A stretch of 8,821 nucleotides of DNA. It comes from Nitrososphaerota archaeon. Its GTDB lineage: Archaea; Iainarchaeota; Iainarchaeia; Iainarchaeales; VGJJ01. The stretch spans positions 1 to 8,821 of the forward strand of contig JAGVNS010000032.1 of assembly GCA_020053155.1 (NCBI GenBank), given 5' to 3'. A program made the translations under genes and the position numbers. Below are positions 1 to 4,976 of the stretch, piece after piece. Each line of letters starts with the position of its first letter. The first letter of the stretch is position 1. The notes under the pieces were generated by a model. That model did not search any database. It was not told where the DNA came from and saw nothing but the letters and a program-made list of their open reading frames with translations.

Positions 1-219
1 ATTTTTGACGAGTTGAACGTGGCCATGAACATGAAACTCATTGACCCGGAAAGCGTAATTCATGTACTGGAAAAAAAACCCGTGCACACGGAAGTCGTGA
101 TTACCGGGCGGAACGCTCCTGAAGAAATACTAAAGGTTGCGGATTATATTACGGACATGGGATTGAAACGCCATCCCTACATGAAACAAATTTACGCGAG
201 AAAAGGAATAGAGTTCTGA
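1..219 (+). CDS. cobO: Corrinoid (cob(I)yrinic acid a,c-diamide) adenosyltransferase, CobO/BtuR family, C-terminal part
   Basis: The gene is cut by the window edge: the frame is open from base 1 and gives 72 C-terminal residues. It starts with IFDELNVAMNMKLID, which matches the Walker-B-like 'DE' segment of the CobO/BtuR P-loop family. The block EVVITGRNAPEEILKVADYI and the ending RHPYMKQIYARKGIEF match the family's conserved TGR-AP and HP...G-GIEF tail. The family transfers the 5'-deoxyadenosyl group of ATP to the cobalt of corrinoids in the cytoplasm, the last activating step toward coenzyme B12. The P-loop is outside the window, so activity cannot be judged. No other cobalamin gene is visible here. 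A perfect 8-bp hairpin begins 7 bases after the TGA stop. Confidence 0.9.
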   Translation: MFDELNVAMNMKLIDPESVIHVLEKKPVHTEVVITGRNAPEEILKVADYITDMGLKRHPYMKQIYARKGIEF

Positions 220-225
220 GTAGCC

Positions 226-245
226 GGGGATTCAATGGAATCCCC
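226..245. repeat. Perfect 8-bp inverted repeat after cobO
   Basis: GGGGATTC (226-233), loop AATG (234-237) and GAATCCCC (238-245) form a perfect short-loop hairpin 7 bases past the cobO stop. There is no T-run behind it, so it is not a classical intrinsic terminator. It could be a 3'-end stabilising or processing structure, or a protein-binding dyad. Its role is unknown. Confidence 0.6.
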
Positions 246-281
246 CAAGTTCATTGCCGCCGGGCGAAAACGGCGAGAAGC

Positions 282-290
282 AAATTTATA
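282..290 (+). promoter_or_regulatory. Archaeal TATA-type box for the 314 gene
   Basis: AAATTTATA lies in a GC-richer spacer. The TTTATA core (285-290) is centred about 26 bp before the ATG at 314. This is the usual archaeal TATA-to-start distance and predicts a leaderless mRNA beginning at or next to that ATG. It supports 314 over the upstream in-frame TTG at 254. Confidence 0.55.
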
Positions 291-313
291 TTGTCTCAGT
301 GCCCTGCTCGATC

Positions 314-595
314 ATGCCTCCCCGTTCCGCACGCAAGGGTGGACGAAGTGCCCCTTCACGATACCGTATTGGAGTTATTCGCGGAGGTGCACGTGCATTA
401 CAGGCGAAACGATTCATAAGCGAGCGAATGCCTGTGCATTTTAAAGAATCCGAAGAGCGGGGACTGACGCCCCGGGAAATTCGGCGGCATTTGATTGAAT
501 CCTTTGGACCCCAGGAAACCTATCCTGATTTGGACATGTATGAATACAGGACGCGAAATAATACCGTGGAAGAAAGGGAAGGACGAACGCGCTGA
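314..595 (+). CDS. Hypothetical small basic protein
   Basis: I do not recognise this 93-residue protein. The N-terminal third is rich in Arg, Lys and Gly (MPPRSARKGGRSAPSRYRIG), which suggests nucleic-acid binding. The middle has an Arg/Glu-rich, probably helical stretch (about residues 42-64, containing LTPREIRRHLIESFG). The tail is polar and charged. I chose the ATG at 314 because a TATA-type box lies about 26 bp upstream; a TTG at 254 would add 20 residues. The frame stays open directly after the TGA stop and becomes the next ORF. The two could therefore be a stop-start coupled pair or one 188-residue gene interrupted by TGA. No signal peptide or membrane segment is visible. Confidence 0.6.
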   Translation: MPPRSARKGGRSAPSRYRIGVIRGGARALQAKRFISERMPVHFKESEERGLTPREIRRHLIESFGPQETYPDLDMYEYRTRNNTVEEREGRTR

Positions 596-880
596 TTGCT
601 TAATCGCCTGCGCAAAAATCTGGGGGCCGGATCCAAAAGCAATGCATGGATGGGTGAATTGTCCACAAAGGTTCAGGGAATGCTTCATCGAGTTAAGTCC
701 GAGTTTAAATCGCGCCTCTGGCAGTGGATGATCATCATGGTGGCTACTCGGGTCGACGACCCTGACACCTGGCAAGCGAGCCGAGCGGTATTACACGCGC
801 TCGAAGAATTGGAACTGGAAAACCCGCGATGGTTTAATGAAAAACCGCCCAGCGATCGTCTGACGGGTGCCCCTTATTAA
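596..880 (+). CDS. Hypothetical protein, in frame with and directly after the preceding stop codon
   Basis: This 94-residue ORF begins with TTG immediately after the TGA of the upstream ORF and is in the same frame. The first ATG in frame is at 650, which would leave 76 residues. The composition looks coding: a basic N-terminus (RLRKNLGAGSKSNAW), an amphipathic or hydrophobic stretch around residues 43-51 (WQWMIIMVA), a Glu/Leu helix (ASRAVLHALEELELENPRW) and the ending LTGAPY. No family is recognised. Purine-rich GGAAGG (578-583) lies 12 bases before the TTG, so reinitiation after the upstream gene is plausible. No promoter is seen for separate transcription. The alternative is the C-terminal half of one gene split by a nonsense or recoded TGA. 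Confidence 0.5.
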   Translation: MLNRLRKNLGAGSKSNAWMGELSTKVQGMLHRVKSEFKSRLWQWMIIMVATRVDDPDTWQASRAVLHALEELELENPRWFNEKPPSDRLTGAPY

Positions 881-883
881 AAA
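874..883 (+). promoter_or_regulatory. Probable TATA-type box for the transaldolase-family gene
   Basis: TTATTAAAAA overlaps the TAA stop of the preceding ORF and is centred about 30 bp before the ATG at 909. No Shine-Dalgarno sequence precedes that ATG, so a leaderless transcript is likely. The spacing is slightly longer than usual. The whole 881-908 spacer is AT-rich, which lowers confidence. Confidence 0.35.
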
Positions 884-908
884 CCCTTTGAATAAATTTT
901 GAAATAAC

Positions 909-1550
909 ATGACTATTTTCGTGGATACCGTCAACATTTTGGAGGCCGAGCGATGGCTTAAACAGCCCTTTGTGAAGGGAGTCACCACCAATCCTCTTTC
1001 TCTCAGTCAGCACAAAGTGAAAGACCGGTTTGAGCACCTGAAAAAGCTCTCCATGCTGTTGAACAAGGAGCAAATCCTCATGGCGCAGGCAACGGGAGAG
1101 ACCCCGGACGAATTGCTTGAAGACGCACGAACTCTGCACGAAGTCCTGCCCAACGTCATCGTCAAAATCCCCGCCGACCGCAACGGTTTTTCCATTGCCC
1201 CCACCCTCAATCACGACAAAATTGAGCTTTGCTTTACGGCTGTTTTTTCCGCCGCACAGGGAATTCTGGCCGCGTTTGCGGGGGGACACTACATCGCTCC
1301 CTACGTGAGCAAGATGCAGGATGCCAAGCTCGATCCCTGGGGAGAAATAGAGGAAATGATGGACGCATTTTCCGCGCACGAATTAGATGCGCACGTGTTG
1401 GCGGATTACCTTTCAACCCCCCAAGACGTTTCAAGAGCATTCGCATTAGGGTGTCACATCACGGCCAAACCCAGCGTGTTAGACCAGAGCCTGACACCCA
1501 CCCACACGGACAAAATGGTCAAGGAATTCAACCGAGTGCGCATCCTTTAA
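909..1550 (+). CDS. fsa: Transaldolase-family protein with fructose-6-phosphate aldolase (FSA) type active site
   Basis: The 213 residues form one class I aldolase TIM barrel of the TalB/FSA superfamily, close to the 220 of E. coli FSA. Visible elements are IFVDT with Asp6, the phosphate-side GVTTNP (residues 24-29), the Schiff-base Lys86 in NVIVKIP, and TAVFSAAQGILAAFAGGHYIAPYVSK (110-135). Residues that separate FSA from transaldolase point to FSA: Gln60 (LMAQ; Glu in transaldolases) and Tyr132 (IAPY; Phe in transaldolases). FSA catalyses reversible aldol cleavage of fructose 6-phosphate to dihydroxyacetone and glyceraldehyde 3-phosphate. Transaldolase moves a dihydroxyacetone unit in the pentose phosphate pathway. 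The protein is cytoplasmic. Assignment to FSA rests on my alignment by eye; transaldolase activity remains possible. Confidence 0.88.
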   Translation: MTIFVDTVNILEAERWLKQPFVKGVTTNPLSLSQHKVKDRFEHLKKLSMLLNKEQILMAQATGETPDELLEDARTLHEVLPNVIVKIPADRNGFSIAPTLNHDKIELCFTAVFSAAQGILAAFAGGHYIAPYVSKMQDAKLDPWGEIEEMMDAFSAHELDAHVLADYLSTPQDVSRAFALGCHITAKPSVLDQSLTPTHTDKMVKEFNRVRIL

Positions 1551-1552
1551 AC
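1545..1552 (+). promoter_or_regulatory. TATA-type box for the CYTH gene
   Basis: CTTTAAAC overlaps the TAA stop of the aldolase gene and is centred about 25 bp before the ATG at 1574. The short spacer has no Shine-Dalgarno match, so a leaderless start at 1574 is the simplest reading. Confidence 0.45.
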
Positions 1553-1573
1553 TCCCATTTACCGTTCTTTTGT

Positions 1574-2110
1574 ATGAAAGAAATCGAAGTCAAGATTTTG
1601 GAAGTTAACGTTCCCTCGCTTGTCAAAAAAATTGAATCGTTGGGTGGGAAAAAGGTTTTTGAGGGAGACATTTCGGCATCCTATTTTGATTTTCCCGACA
1701 AACGACTGCGTGCTCAACAGAAAGTCCTCCGCCTCCGTCAACGGGGAAAAGAAGTGGAGTTGACATGTAAACGCCAAACCAAAAACGAAACCGTCAAAAT
1801 GATGGATGAATTCGAAGTACGGGTAACGGACTTCAACCAGATGAAAACAATATTGAATGAATTGGGGTTGGAGGAAGAAGAATCCCGCGAGGATGGACAG
1901 TCCATTCATTTGGGAAAACACCGCGTTTCGTATGAAGTAGGCCCCATTCACGTGGAATTGGATACGATTCCCCATTTCCCCACTTTTGCGGAGATCGAGG
2001 CCCATTCCCAGGAAGAATTGGAGGAGTGGGTCAAAAAACTGGGGTATCAAATGAGCGACGCCAAGCCCTGGGGGGGAAGGGACGTAATCAACCATTACCG
2101 TGGAAAGTAG
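1574..2110 (+). CDS. CYTH-domain protein (class IV adenylate cyclase CyaB / thiamine-triphosphatase type)
   Basis: This 178-residue protein has the signature ExExK at its N-terminus (E3-I-E5-V-K7). The alternating basic and acidic strands of the CYTH triphosphate tunnel follow: VLRLRQRG (51-58), VELTCKR (61-67), DEFEVRV (78-84), SYEVGPIHVELDTIP (119-133) and FAEIEAHSQEELEEW (138-152). CYTH enzymes bind triphosphate substrates and two divalent metals. Members include class IV adenylate cyclases, thiamine triphosphatases and inorganic triphosphatases, so the substrate is open. The length and the C-terminal 'AEIEA' strand resemble CyaB-like members. The frame is open upstream to 1229, but that part only shadows the aldolase gene. 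The ATG at 1574 gives a start directly on the ExExK strand and has a TATA-type box before it. Confidence 0.85.
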   Translation: MKEIEVKILEVNVPSLVKKIESLGGKKVFEGDISASYFDFPDKRLRAQQKVLRLRQRGKEVELTCKRQTKNETVKMMDEFEVRVTDFNQMKTILNELGLEEEESREDGQSIHLGKHRVSYEVGPIHVELDTIPHFPTFAEIEAHSQEELEEWVKKLGYQMSDAKPWGGRDVINHYRGK

Positions 2111-2129
2111 GCGAGTGGGAGGATGCACC

Positions 2130-2135
2130 TATAAA
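2130..2135 (+). promoter_or_regulatory. TATA box upstream of the orphan MLIGIV start
   Basis: A clean TATAAA stands in a GC-rich spacer 24 bp after the CYTH gene. Its first base is 29 bp before the ATG at 2159, the canonical archaeal leaderless distance. The only thing downstream is a nine-codon reading frame that begins like the GTPase at 6405. This is best read as the former GTPase promoter left behind. Confidence 0.5.
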
Positions 2136-2158
2136 CCTTGCCGGGGGCGGTATTCCGT

Positions 2159-2172
2159 ATGCTCATTGGAAT
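2159..2172 (+). repeat. Left copy of 14-bp direct repeat flanking the transport module
   Basis: ATGCTCATTGGAAT is identical to 6405-6418. The two copies bracket the ABC transporter, trmB and microprotein genes. Both copies sit at an ATG and each has a TATA box 29-31 bp before it. Confidence 0.6.
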
Positions 2173-2188
2173 CGTGGTTAATTTTTAG
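2159..2188 (+). pseudogene. Truncated 5' copy of the YchF-type GTPase gene
   Basis: The frame reads MLIGIVVNF and then TAG. Its first 14 bases are identical to the first 14 of the GTPase gene at 6405, and the peptide agrees over MLIGIV (the intact gene continues GKPSSGKST). After base 2172 the similarity fades within a few bases. The copy has a TATA box at the correct distance and lies 48 bases behind the CYTH stop, which is where a next gene would be expected. A chance match of this length within one window is not negligible, so the call rests on the combination of start codon, frame and promoter. Confidence 0.45.
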
Positions 2189-2208
2189 CTACCGTGGGTC
2201 TTCGTCCA

Positions 2209-2224
2209 GTGTTTTTCCTTTTCA
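2209..2224 (+). terminator. T-rich stretch, possible archaeal terminator for the plus-strand genes
   Basis: GTGTTTTTCCTTTTCA is a U-rich run about 100 bases after the CYTH stop and ahead of the convergent permease gene. Archaeal RNA polymerase terminates at such runs without needing a hairpin. Support is positional only. Confidence 0.3.
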
Positions 2225-2230
2225 TGTCTC

Positions 2231-2255
2231 GAAAAGCAACTATTTTATTCGTTGC
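2231..2255 (-). terminator. Stem-loop plus U-run after the ABC operon
   Basis: Read on the minus strand: GCAAC (2255-2251), a 10-base AT-rich loop, GTTGC (2240-2236), then TTTT (2235-2232). It begins 11 bases past the permease stop, a sensible place to end the three-gene operon. The stem is only 5 bp. Confidence 0.35.
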
Positions 2256-2266
2256 AACATTGTTTC

Positions 2267-3037
2267 CTATTCGAGTGACTCTGCAATCGTTTCGCGCCAT
2301 GTCGTGAGCCGGTCTATACCCTTTTGTAGTAGCCAATCAAATGTAAAAGAAAGAAAACCCAACAATATTATTCCCAAAAGGATTGTGGGGGTGCTGAAAG
2401 TAACTTTTGCGACTGTTATCAAGTAGCCCAATCCTTCTTGGGCGCCCAAGAATTCACTTACCACTACCAAACTCACTGACAATGCTAATGCAATTCGCAA
2501 CCCGGAACGCAACTCTGGCAAAATGGCAGGAAGAACAACCATTCGATAAACGTTAACCTTTGACAATCCCAAGGAGTGAGCTGCTCGAATGTAGCGCGGA
2601 GAAATGTTTCGAACAGCCTCCTGTGTTTGTACTACCAAAATCAAGGCACAACCCAAACTAACCAATAGCAGTTTGCCAAAGACACTAAATCCAAACCACA
2701 AAATGAAAAACGGCACCAACGCAACGGGAGGAACCGGGCGCCAACTCTCAATATGCGGTTGAAGAGCCAAACCAAAAAAAGGAAAATACGAAGTCAATAA
2801 TCCCAACATGATTCCACCTGCCGCCCCAATAGTAAATCCACTCAGAATTCTGAATGCTGTCGCCTGCACATGGGGAAACAATCCCCACCCTAAGTCCATT
2901 CCAGCCTGCAATACGGCAAAAGGACTGGGCAGTAACAATGGTTTTATCCATCCCAGAGCCGTTATGCCCCACCACGCCCCATAGAAAGCAGCTACTGATA
3001 CTATGGAAATCAATACCGCCCGGGAATTGGAAAACAC
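2267..3037 (-). CDS. NitT/TauT-type ABC transporter permease (SsuC/TauC family)
   Basis: This 256-residue membrane protein has about six hydrophobic segments (near residues 7-28, 61-83, 86-98 with 104-118, 121-138, 180-197 and 214-234). The cytoplasmic EAA loop that docks on the ATPase is at about 150-178: YIRAAHSLGLSKVNVYRMVV, then LPAILPEL. Length and motif fit BPD_transp_1 permeases of the SsuC/TauC/ThiX group, which work as homodimers. The start is a GTG one base after the ATPase stop, with a good Shine-Dalgarno sequence (3044-3051) six bases before it, so the two genes are translationally coupled. It is the last gene of the binding protein, ATPase, permease operon. The substrate cannot be deduced. 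Confidence 0.92.
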   Translation of the reverse strand: MFSNSRAVLISIVSVAAFYGAWWGITALGWIKPLLLPSPFAVLQAGMDLGWGLFPHVQATAFRILSGFTIGAAGGIMLGLLTSYFPFFGLALQPHIESWRPVPPVALVPFFILWFGFSVFGKLLLVSLGCALILVVQTQEAVRNISPRYIRAAHSLGLSKVNVYRMVVLPAILPELRSGLRIALALSVSLVVVSEFLGAQEGLGYLITVAKVTFSTPTILLGIILLGFLSFTFDWLLQKGIDRLTTWRETIAESLE

Positions 3038-3038
3038 G

Positions 3039-3782
3039 CTACTTCATCTCCAATATTTCTTCCACTTCCTTTCGTAGATGTTGGAACTCAGGTTCAAATC
3101 GTAAACTTTCGGGTCGTGGCCGTAAGAAAGGAATGGAAATGATTCGTTGAATCCTGGCAGGAGAGCCCCCCAAGACCACGACCCGGTCGCTCAGTATCAA
3201 TGATTCCTCCACATCATGCGTCGAAAACAAAACGATCGTCCGTTGTTTTGCCCAAACTTCAGAAAGAAGTCCTTGAAGGCGACGCTTAGTCACGGGATCC
3301 AAGAATCCAAACGGTTCATCCGCCAATACCATTGGGGGCTTTCCTGCAAACGCGCGAGCCATTTCTACCCGTTTCCGCATGCCACCCGACAGGAATTTGG
3401 GGTGAATATGCTTCTTTTCCCCCAACTCTACATGCTCTAACCATTGATGCGATTCCTCCGCATTGACAAGAGGATTAATCGTTAGATTTTTGTGAACCGT
3501 CAACCAGGGAAAGACCGTATCCTGCTGAAAAATCATGGGAATGCGTTGGTCGTTTGCATGTACTTCTTTTCCATCTAAATATACCTTTCCATGGGTGGGT
3601 TGCAAAAAACCCGCGATAACATTCAGTAACGTGGTCTTCCCACATCCTGAGCGCCCGACGATGCTTACAATTTCGGGACTCTTGATCGTTAAATCGATGT
3701 TTTCAAGCACAGGAAAGTCTTTCCCCTCCACGGAATAGCTTTTGTGCAATTGCTCTAAGTGCAATATGGTTCTCTTAGGCAT
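3039..3782 (-). CDS. NitT/TauT-type ABC transporter ATP-binding protein (SsuB/TauB family)
   Basis: This 247-residue protein carries a complete ABC nucleotide-binding domain: Walker A GRSGCGKTT (43-51), Q-loop IFQQDTVFPWLTV (84-96), signature LSGGMRKRVEMARAFA (131-146), Walker B MVLADEPFGFLD (151-162) and H-switch His189 in LFSTHDVEES. The FPWLTV segment and LSGGMR signature are typical of SsuB/TauB/ThiZ importers for sulfonates, nitrate, taurine or pyrimidine precursors. It hydrolyses ATP as a dimer on the cytoplasmic face of the permease encoded next. The ATG lies 12 bases after the binding-protein stop, with Shine-Dalgarno GAGGTG (3788-3793) five bases upstream. All catalytic residues are present. 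Confidence 0.94.
   Translation of the reverse strand: MPKRTILHLEQLHKSYSVEGKDFPVLENIDLTIKSPEIVSIVGRSGCGKTTLLNVIAGFLQPTHGKVYLDGKEVHANDQRIPMIFQQDTVFPWLTVHKNLTINPLVNAEESHQWLEHVELGEKKHIHPKFLSGGMRKRVEMARAFAGKPPMVLADEPFGFLDPVTKRRLQGLLSEVWAKQRTIVLFSTHDVEESLILSDRVVVLGGSPARIQRIISIPFLRPRPESLRFEPEFQHLRKEVEEILEMK
3044..3051 (-). promoter_or_regulatory. Shine-Dalgarno sequence that fixes the permease GTG start
   Basis: GGAGATGA on the minus strand matches 7 of 8 positions of GGAGGTGA and ends six bases before the GTG at 3037. It lies inside the end of the ATPase gene and supports the GTG as the real start. Confidence 0.65.
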
Positions 3783-3787
3783 GCAGA

Positions 3788-3793
3788 CACCTC
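3788..3793 (-). promoter_or_regulatory. Shine-Dalgarno sequence of the ATPase gene
   Basis: GAGGTG on the minus strand ends five bases before the ATG at 3782. It shows that internal genes of this operon use Shine-Dalgarno initiation while the first gene appears leaderless. Confidence 0.6.
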
Positions 3794-3794
3794 G

Positions 3795-4880
3795 CTAATC
3801 GCTCGATGTCAGCGTTTCTTTTCCCCAAAACCAGTCAAGGGGATTGGCATATGGAATGCTGTTTTGACTAAGGAGAAAAGAATTGATCGCATCCCACGTC
3901 TTTTGCCAGTAAAACGGCGACTGCTCATCCAAAAAGGATTGGTGAGCTTCTTCTTCGGTTTTCGGAAAGAATTGAGTATATTCCCACGTATACCGATAAT
4001 CATTCATATCGAAGGTATAGCTACCATTCTCATTGAGTTCTTGGATGACTATTCCTGCTCCATCATCAAAATTTCTGTCGATGTAAGAAATGCTCTGGAA
4101 CCATAGGTTCTTCAATTTTTGAAGGGCTTCAGGGTGAGCTTCGGCAAAGGATTTTCGAGTGACAAGCCCATCAATTACTACAATTCCCAAATCCCCCGCG
4201 GTTACGAGTGGGACTGCCCCTATTTCTTTGTGTGCTTTCAAATGTTCGGTTACTCCTGCACTAAATCCATCTCCTTCTCCTTGTAGAAAAGCTGCCAAAC
4301 TATCCTCGGGTTGCGCATGGATGATCGTAACGTCACTCGAACTTAGTCCGGCTTTTTCGATGGCTTTTGTCACGATCTCCTCCATTTCCGTTCCCTTCGT
4401 GAGAAAAATCGTTTTTCCCTTCAATTGTTGAACCGTTTTCACCAATGCTTCATCCGAATCCACTAGTTGAGACTTCATTTCTTGAAAAGTAGCAAATTCG
4501 CCTGGACGAACCATGATCGCGGCCCCCTTGAACACGTAAAAGGGAGCATAATAGATTACATCGCCCCCTCCTTGGTTGATGTTGGGGGCCGTGGCTTCAA
4601 ATGAGTTAAAGTTCTGGAGGGCTACATCGATCGCACCCGAAGCCAGGGCGGACATTACTTCCCCCCACGGCAGGATTTTGATTTCAACGTCCAATCCCTC
4701 TTGTGCATACCACCCTTTTTTTTCCGCCAGCACAGGAATCATTGTATCTTGATATGGGCTGATTCCATACACTACTTTTGTCATATTCGACGGCACTGAA
4801 GTGGGGGAAAAAATCAACCAACCCATGATCAAAATCAACAGGGCAAGTCCTAAGACCAGCAGGACACTTTTTTTTTGCAT
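3795..4880 (-). CDS. NitT/TauT-type ABC transporter substrate-binding protein (NMT1/SsuA/ThiY-like)
   Basis: This 361-residue protein has an N-terminal MQKK and a hydrophobic segment (about residues 5-24), then a polar linker and the binding domain. Family features are VVYGISPYQDTMIPVLAEKKGWYAQEGLDVEI (37-68), WGEVMSALASGAIDVAL (72-88), which matches the 'ALASGxID' block, and the second-lobe start LKGKTIFLTKGTEMEEIV (153-170). There is no lipobox cysteine, so it is probably held on the outer face of the membrane by an uncleaved N-terminal helix or released by signal peptidase. It would deliver ligand to the permease encoded downstream. It is first in the operon. A TATA-type box (4903-4910) is centred about 27 bp before the ATG, so the mRNA is probably leaderless. 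The ligand is unknown; sulfonates, nitrate-like anions and thiamine precursors are all served by this family. Confidence 0.9.
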   Translation of the reverse strand: MQKKSVLLVLGLALLILIMGWLIFSPTSVPSNMTKVVYGISPYQDTMIPVLAEKKGWYAQEGLDVEIKILPWGEVMSALASGAIDVALQNFNSFEATAPNINQGGGDVIYYAPFYVFKGAAIMVRPGEFATFQEMKSQLVDSDEALVKTVQQLKGKTIFLTKGTEMEEIVTKAIEKAGLSSSDVTIIHAQPEDSLAAFLQGEGDGFSAGVTEHLKAHKEIGAVPLVTAGDLGIVVIDGLVTRKSFAEAHPEALQKLKNLWFQSISYIDRNFDDGAGIVIQELNENGSYTFDMNDYRYTWEYTQFFPKTEEEAHQSFLDEQSPFYWQKTWDAINSFLLSQNSIPYANPLDWFWGKETLTSSD

Positions 4881-4902
4881 GTATTAACAATGATTACCCA
4901 AT

Positions 4903-4910
4903 GAATATAG
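4903..4910 (-). promoter_or_regulatory. TATA-type box of the ABC transporter operon
   Basis: CTATATTC on the minus strand is centred about 27 bp before the ATG at 4880. The shared operator-like element begins four bases upstream of it. Confidence 0.6.
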
Positions 4911-4913
4911 CCA

Positions 4914-4939
4914 TTATTTCCCCTTTAGGGGGTTAAAAT
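4914..4939. promoter_or_regulatory. Candidate TrmB operator, copy A
   Basis: TTATTT (4914-4919) is followed by the dyad CCCC-TTTA-GGGG (4920-4931) and then G-TT-A-AAAT (4932-4939). The element fills the space between the divergent TATA boxes of the transporter operon (4903-4910) and trmB (4946-4952), abutting the likely BRE of both. Nearly the same string recurs at 6263-6287 before the microprotein gene. A site just upstream of BRE/TATA is where archaeal activators of this kind usually bind. It does not resemble the TrmB sites I know from Thermococcales (TATCAC-N5-GTGATA) or haloarchaea (TACT-N7/8-GAGTA). Confidence 0.5.
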
Positions 4940-4945
4940 ACGCCA

Positions 4946-4952
4946 TTTTATA
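4946..4952 (+). promoter_or_regulatory. TATA-type box of the TrmB-like regulator gene
   Basis: TTTTATA is centred about 28 bp before the ATG at 4977, and no Shine-Dalgarno sequence is present. This predicts a leaderless trmB mRNA divergent from the transporter operon. Confidence 0.6.
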
Positions 4953-4976
4953 GCTTTTCTGGCCGCATTTTCTTCA

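Noticed and set aside
495..731. 78-residue plus-strand frame spanning the TGA between the two hypothetical ORFs
   Set aside because: It was considered as a frameshift bridge, but it crosses both ORFs in another frame. The two ORFs are already in one common frame, so a frameshift is not needed.
398..775. 125-residue minus-strand open frame
   Set aside because: It is antisense across two plus-strand coding-like ORFs, with no family resemblance and no promoter.
834..1379. 181-residue minus-strand open frame opposite the aldolase gene
   Set aside because: It is a shadow of the well-supported fsa-type gene; its residues show no domain pattern.
1229..1573. Upstream extension of the CYTH frame
   Set aside because: It overlaps the aldolase gene in another frame, and the CYTH ExExK strand begins at the ATG at 1574.
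2100..2426. 108-residue plus-strand frame across the CYTH-permease junction
   Set aside because: It is antisense to the permease 3' end, has a low-complexity Ser-rich translation and no domain. The same stretch is better explained by the TATA box and the broken GTPase start.
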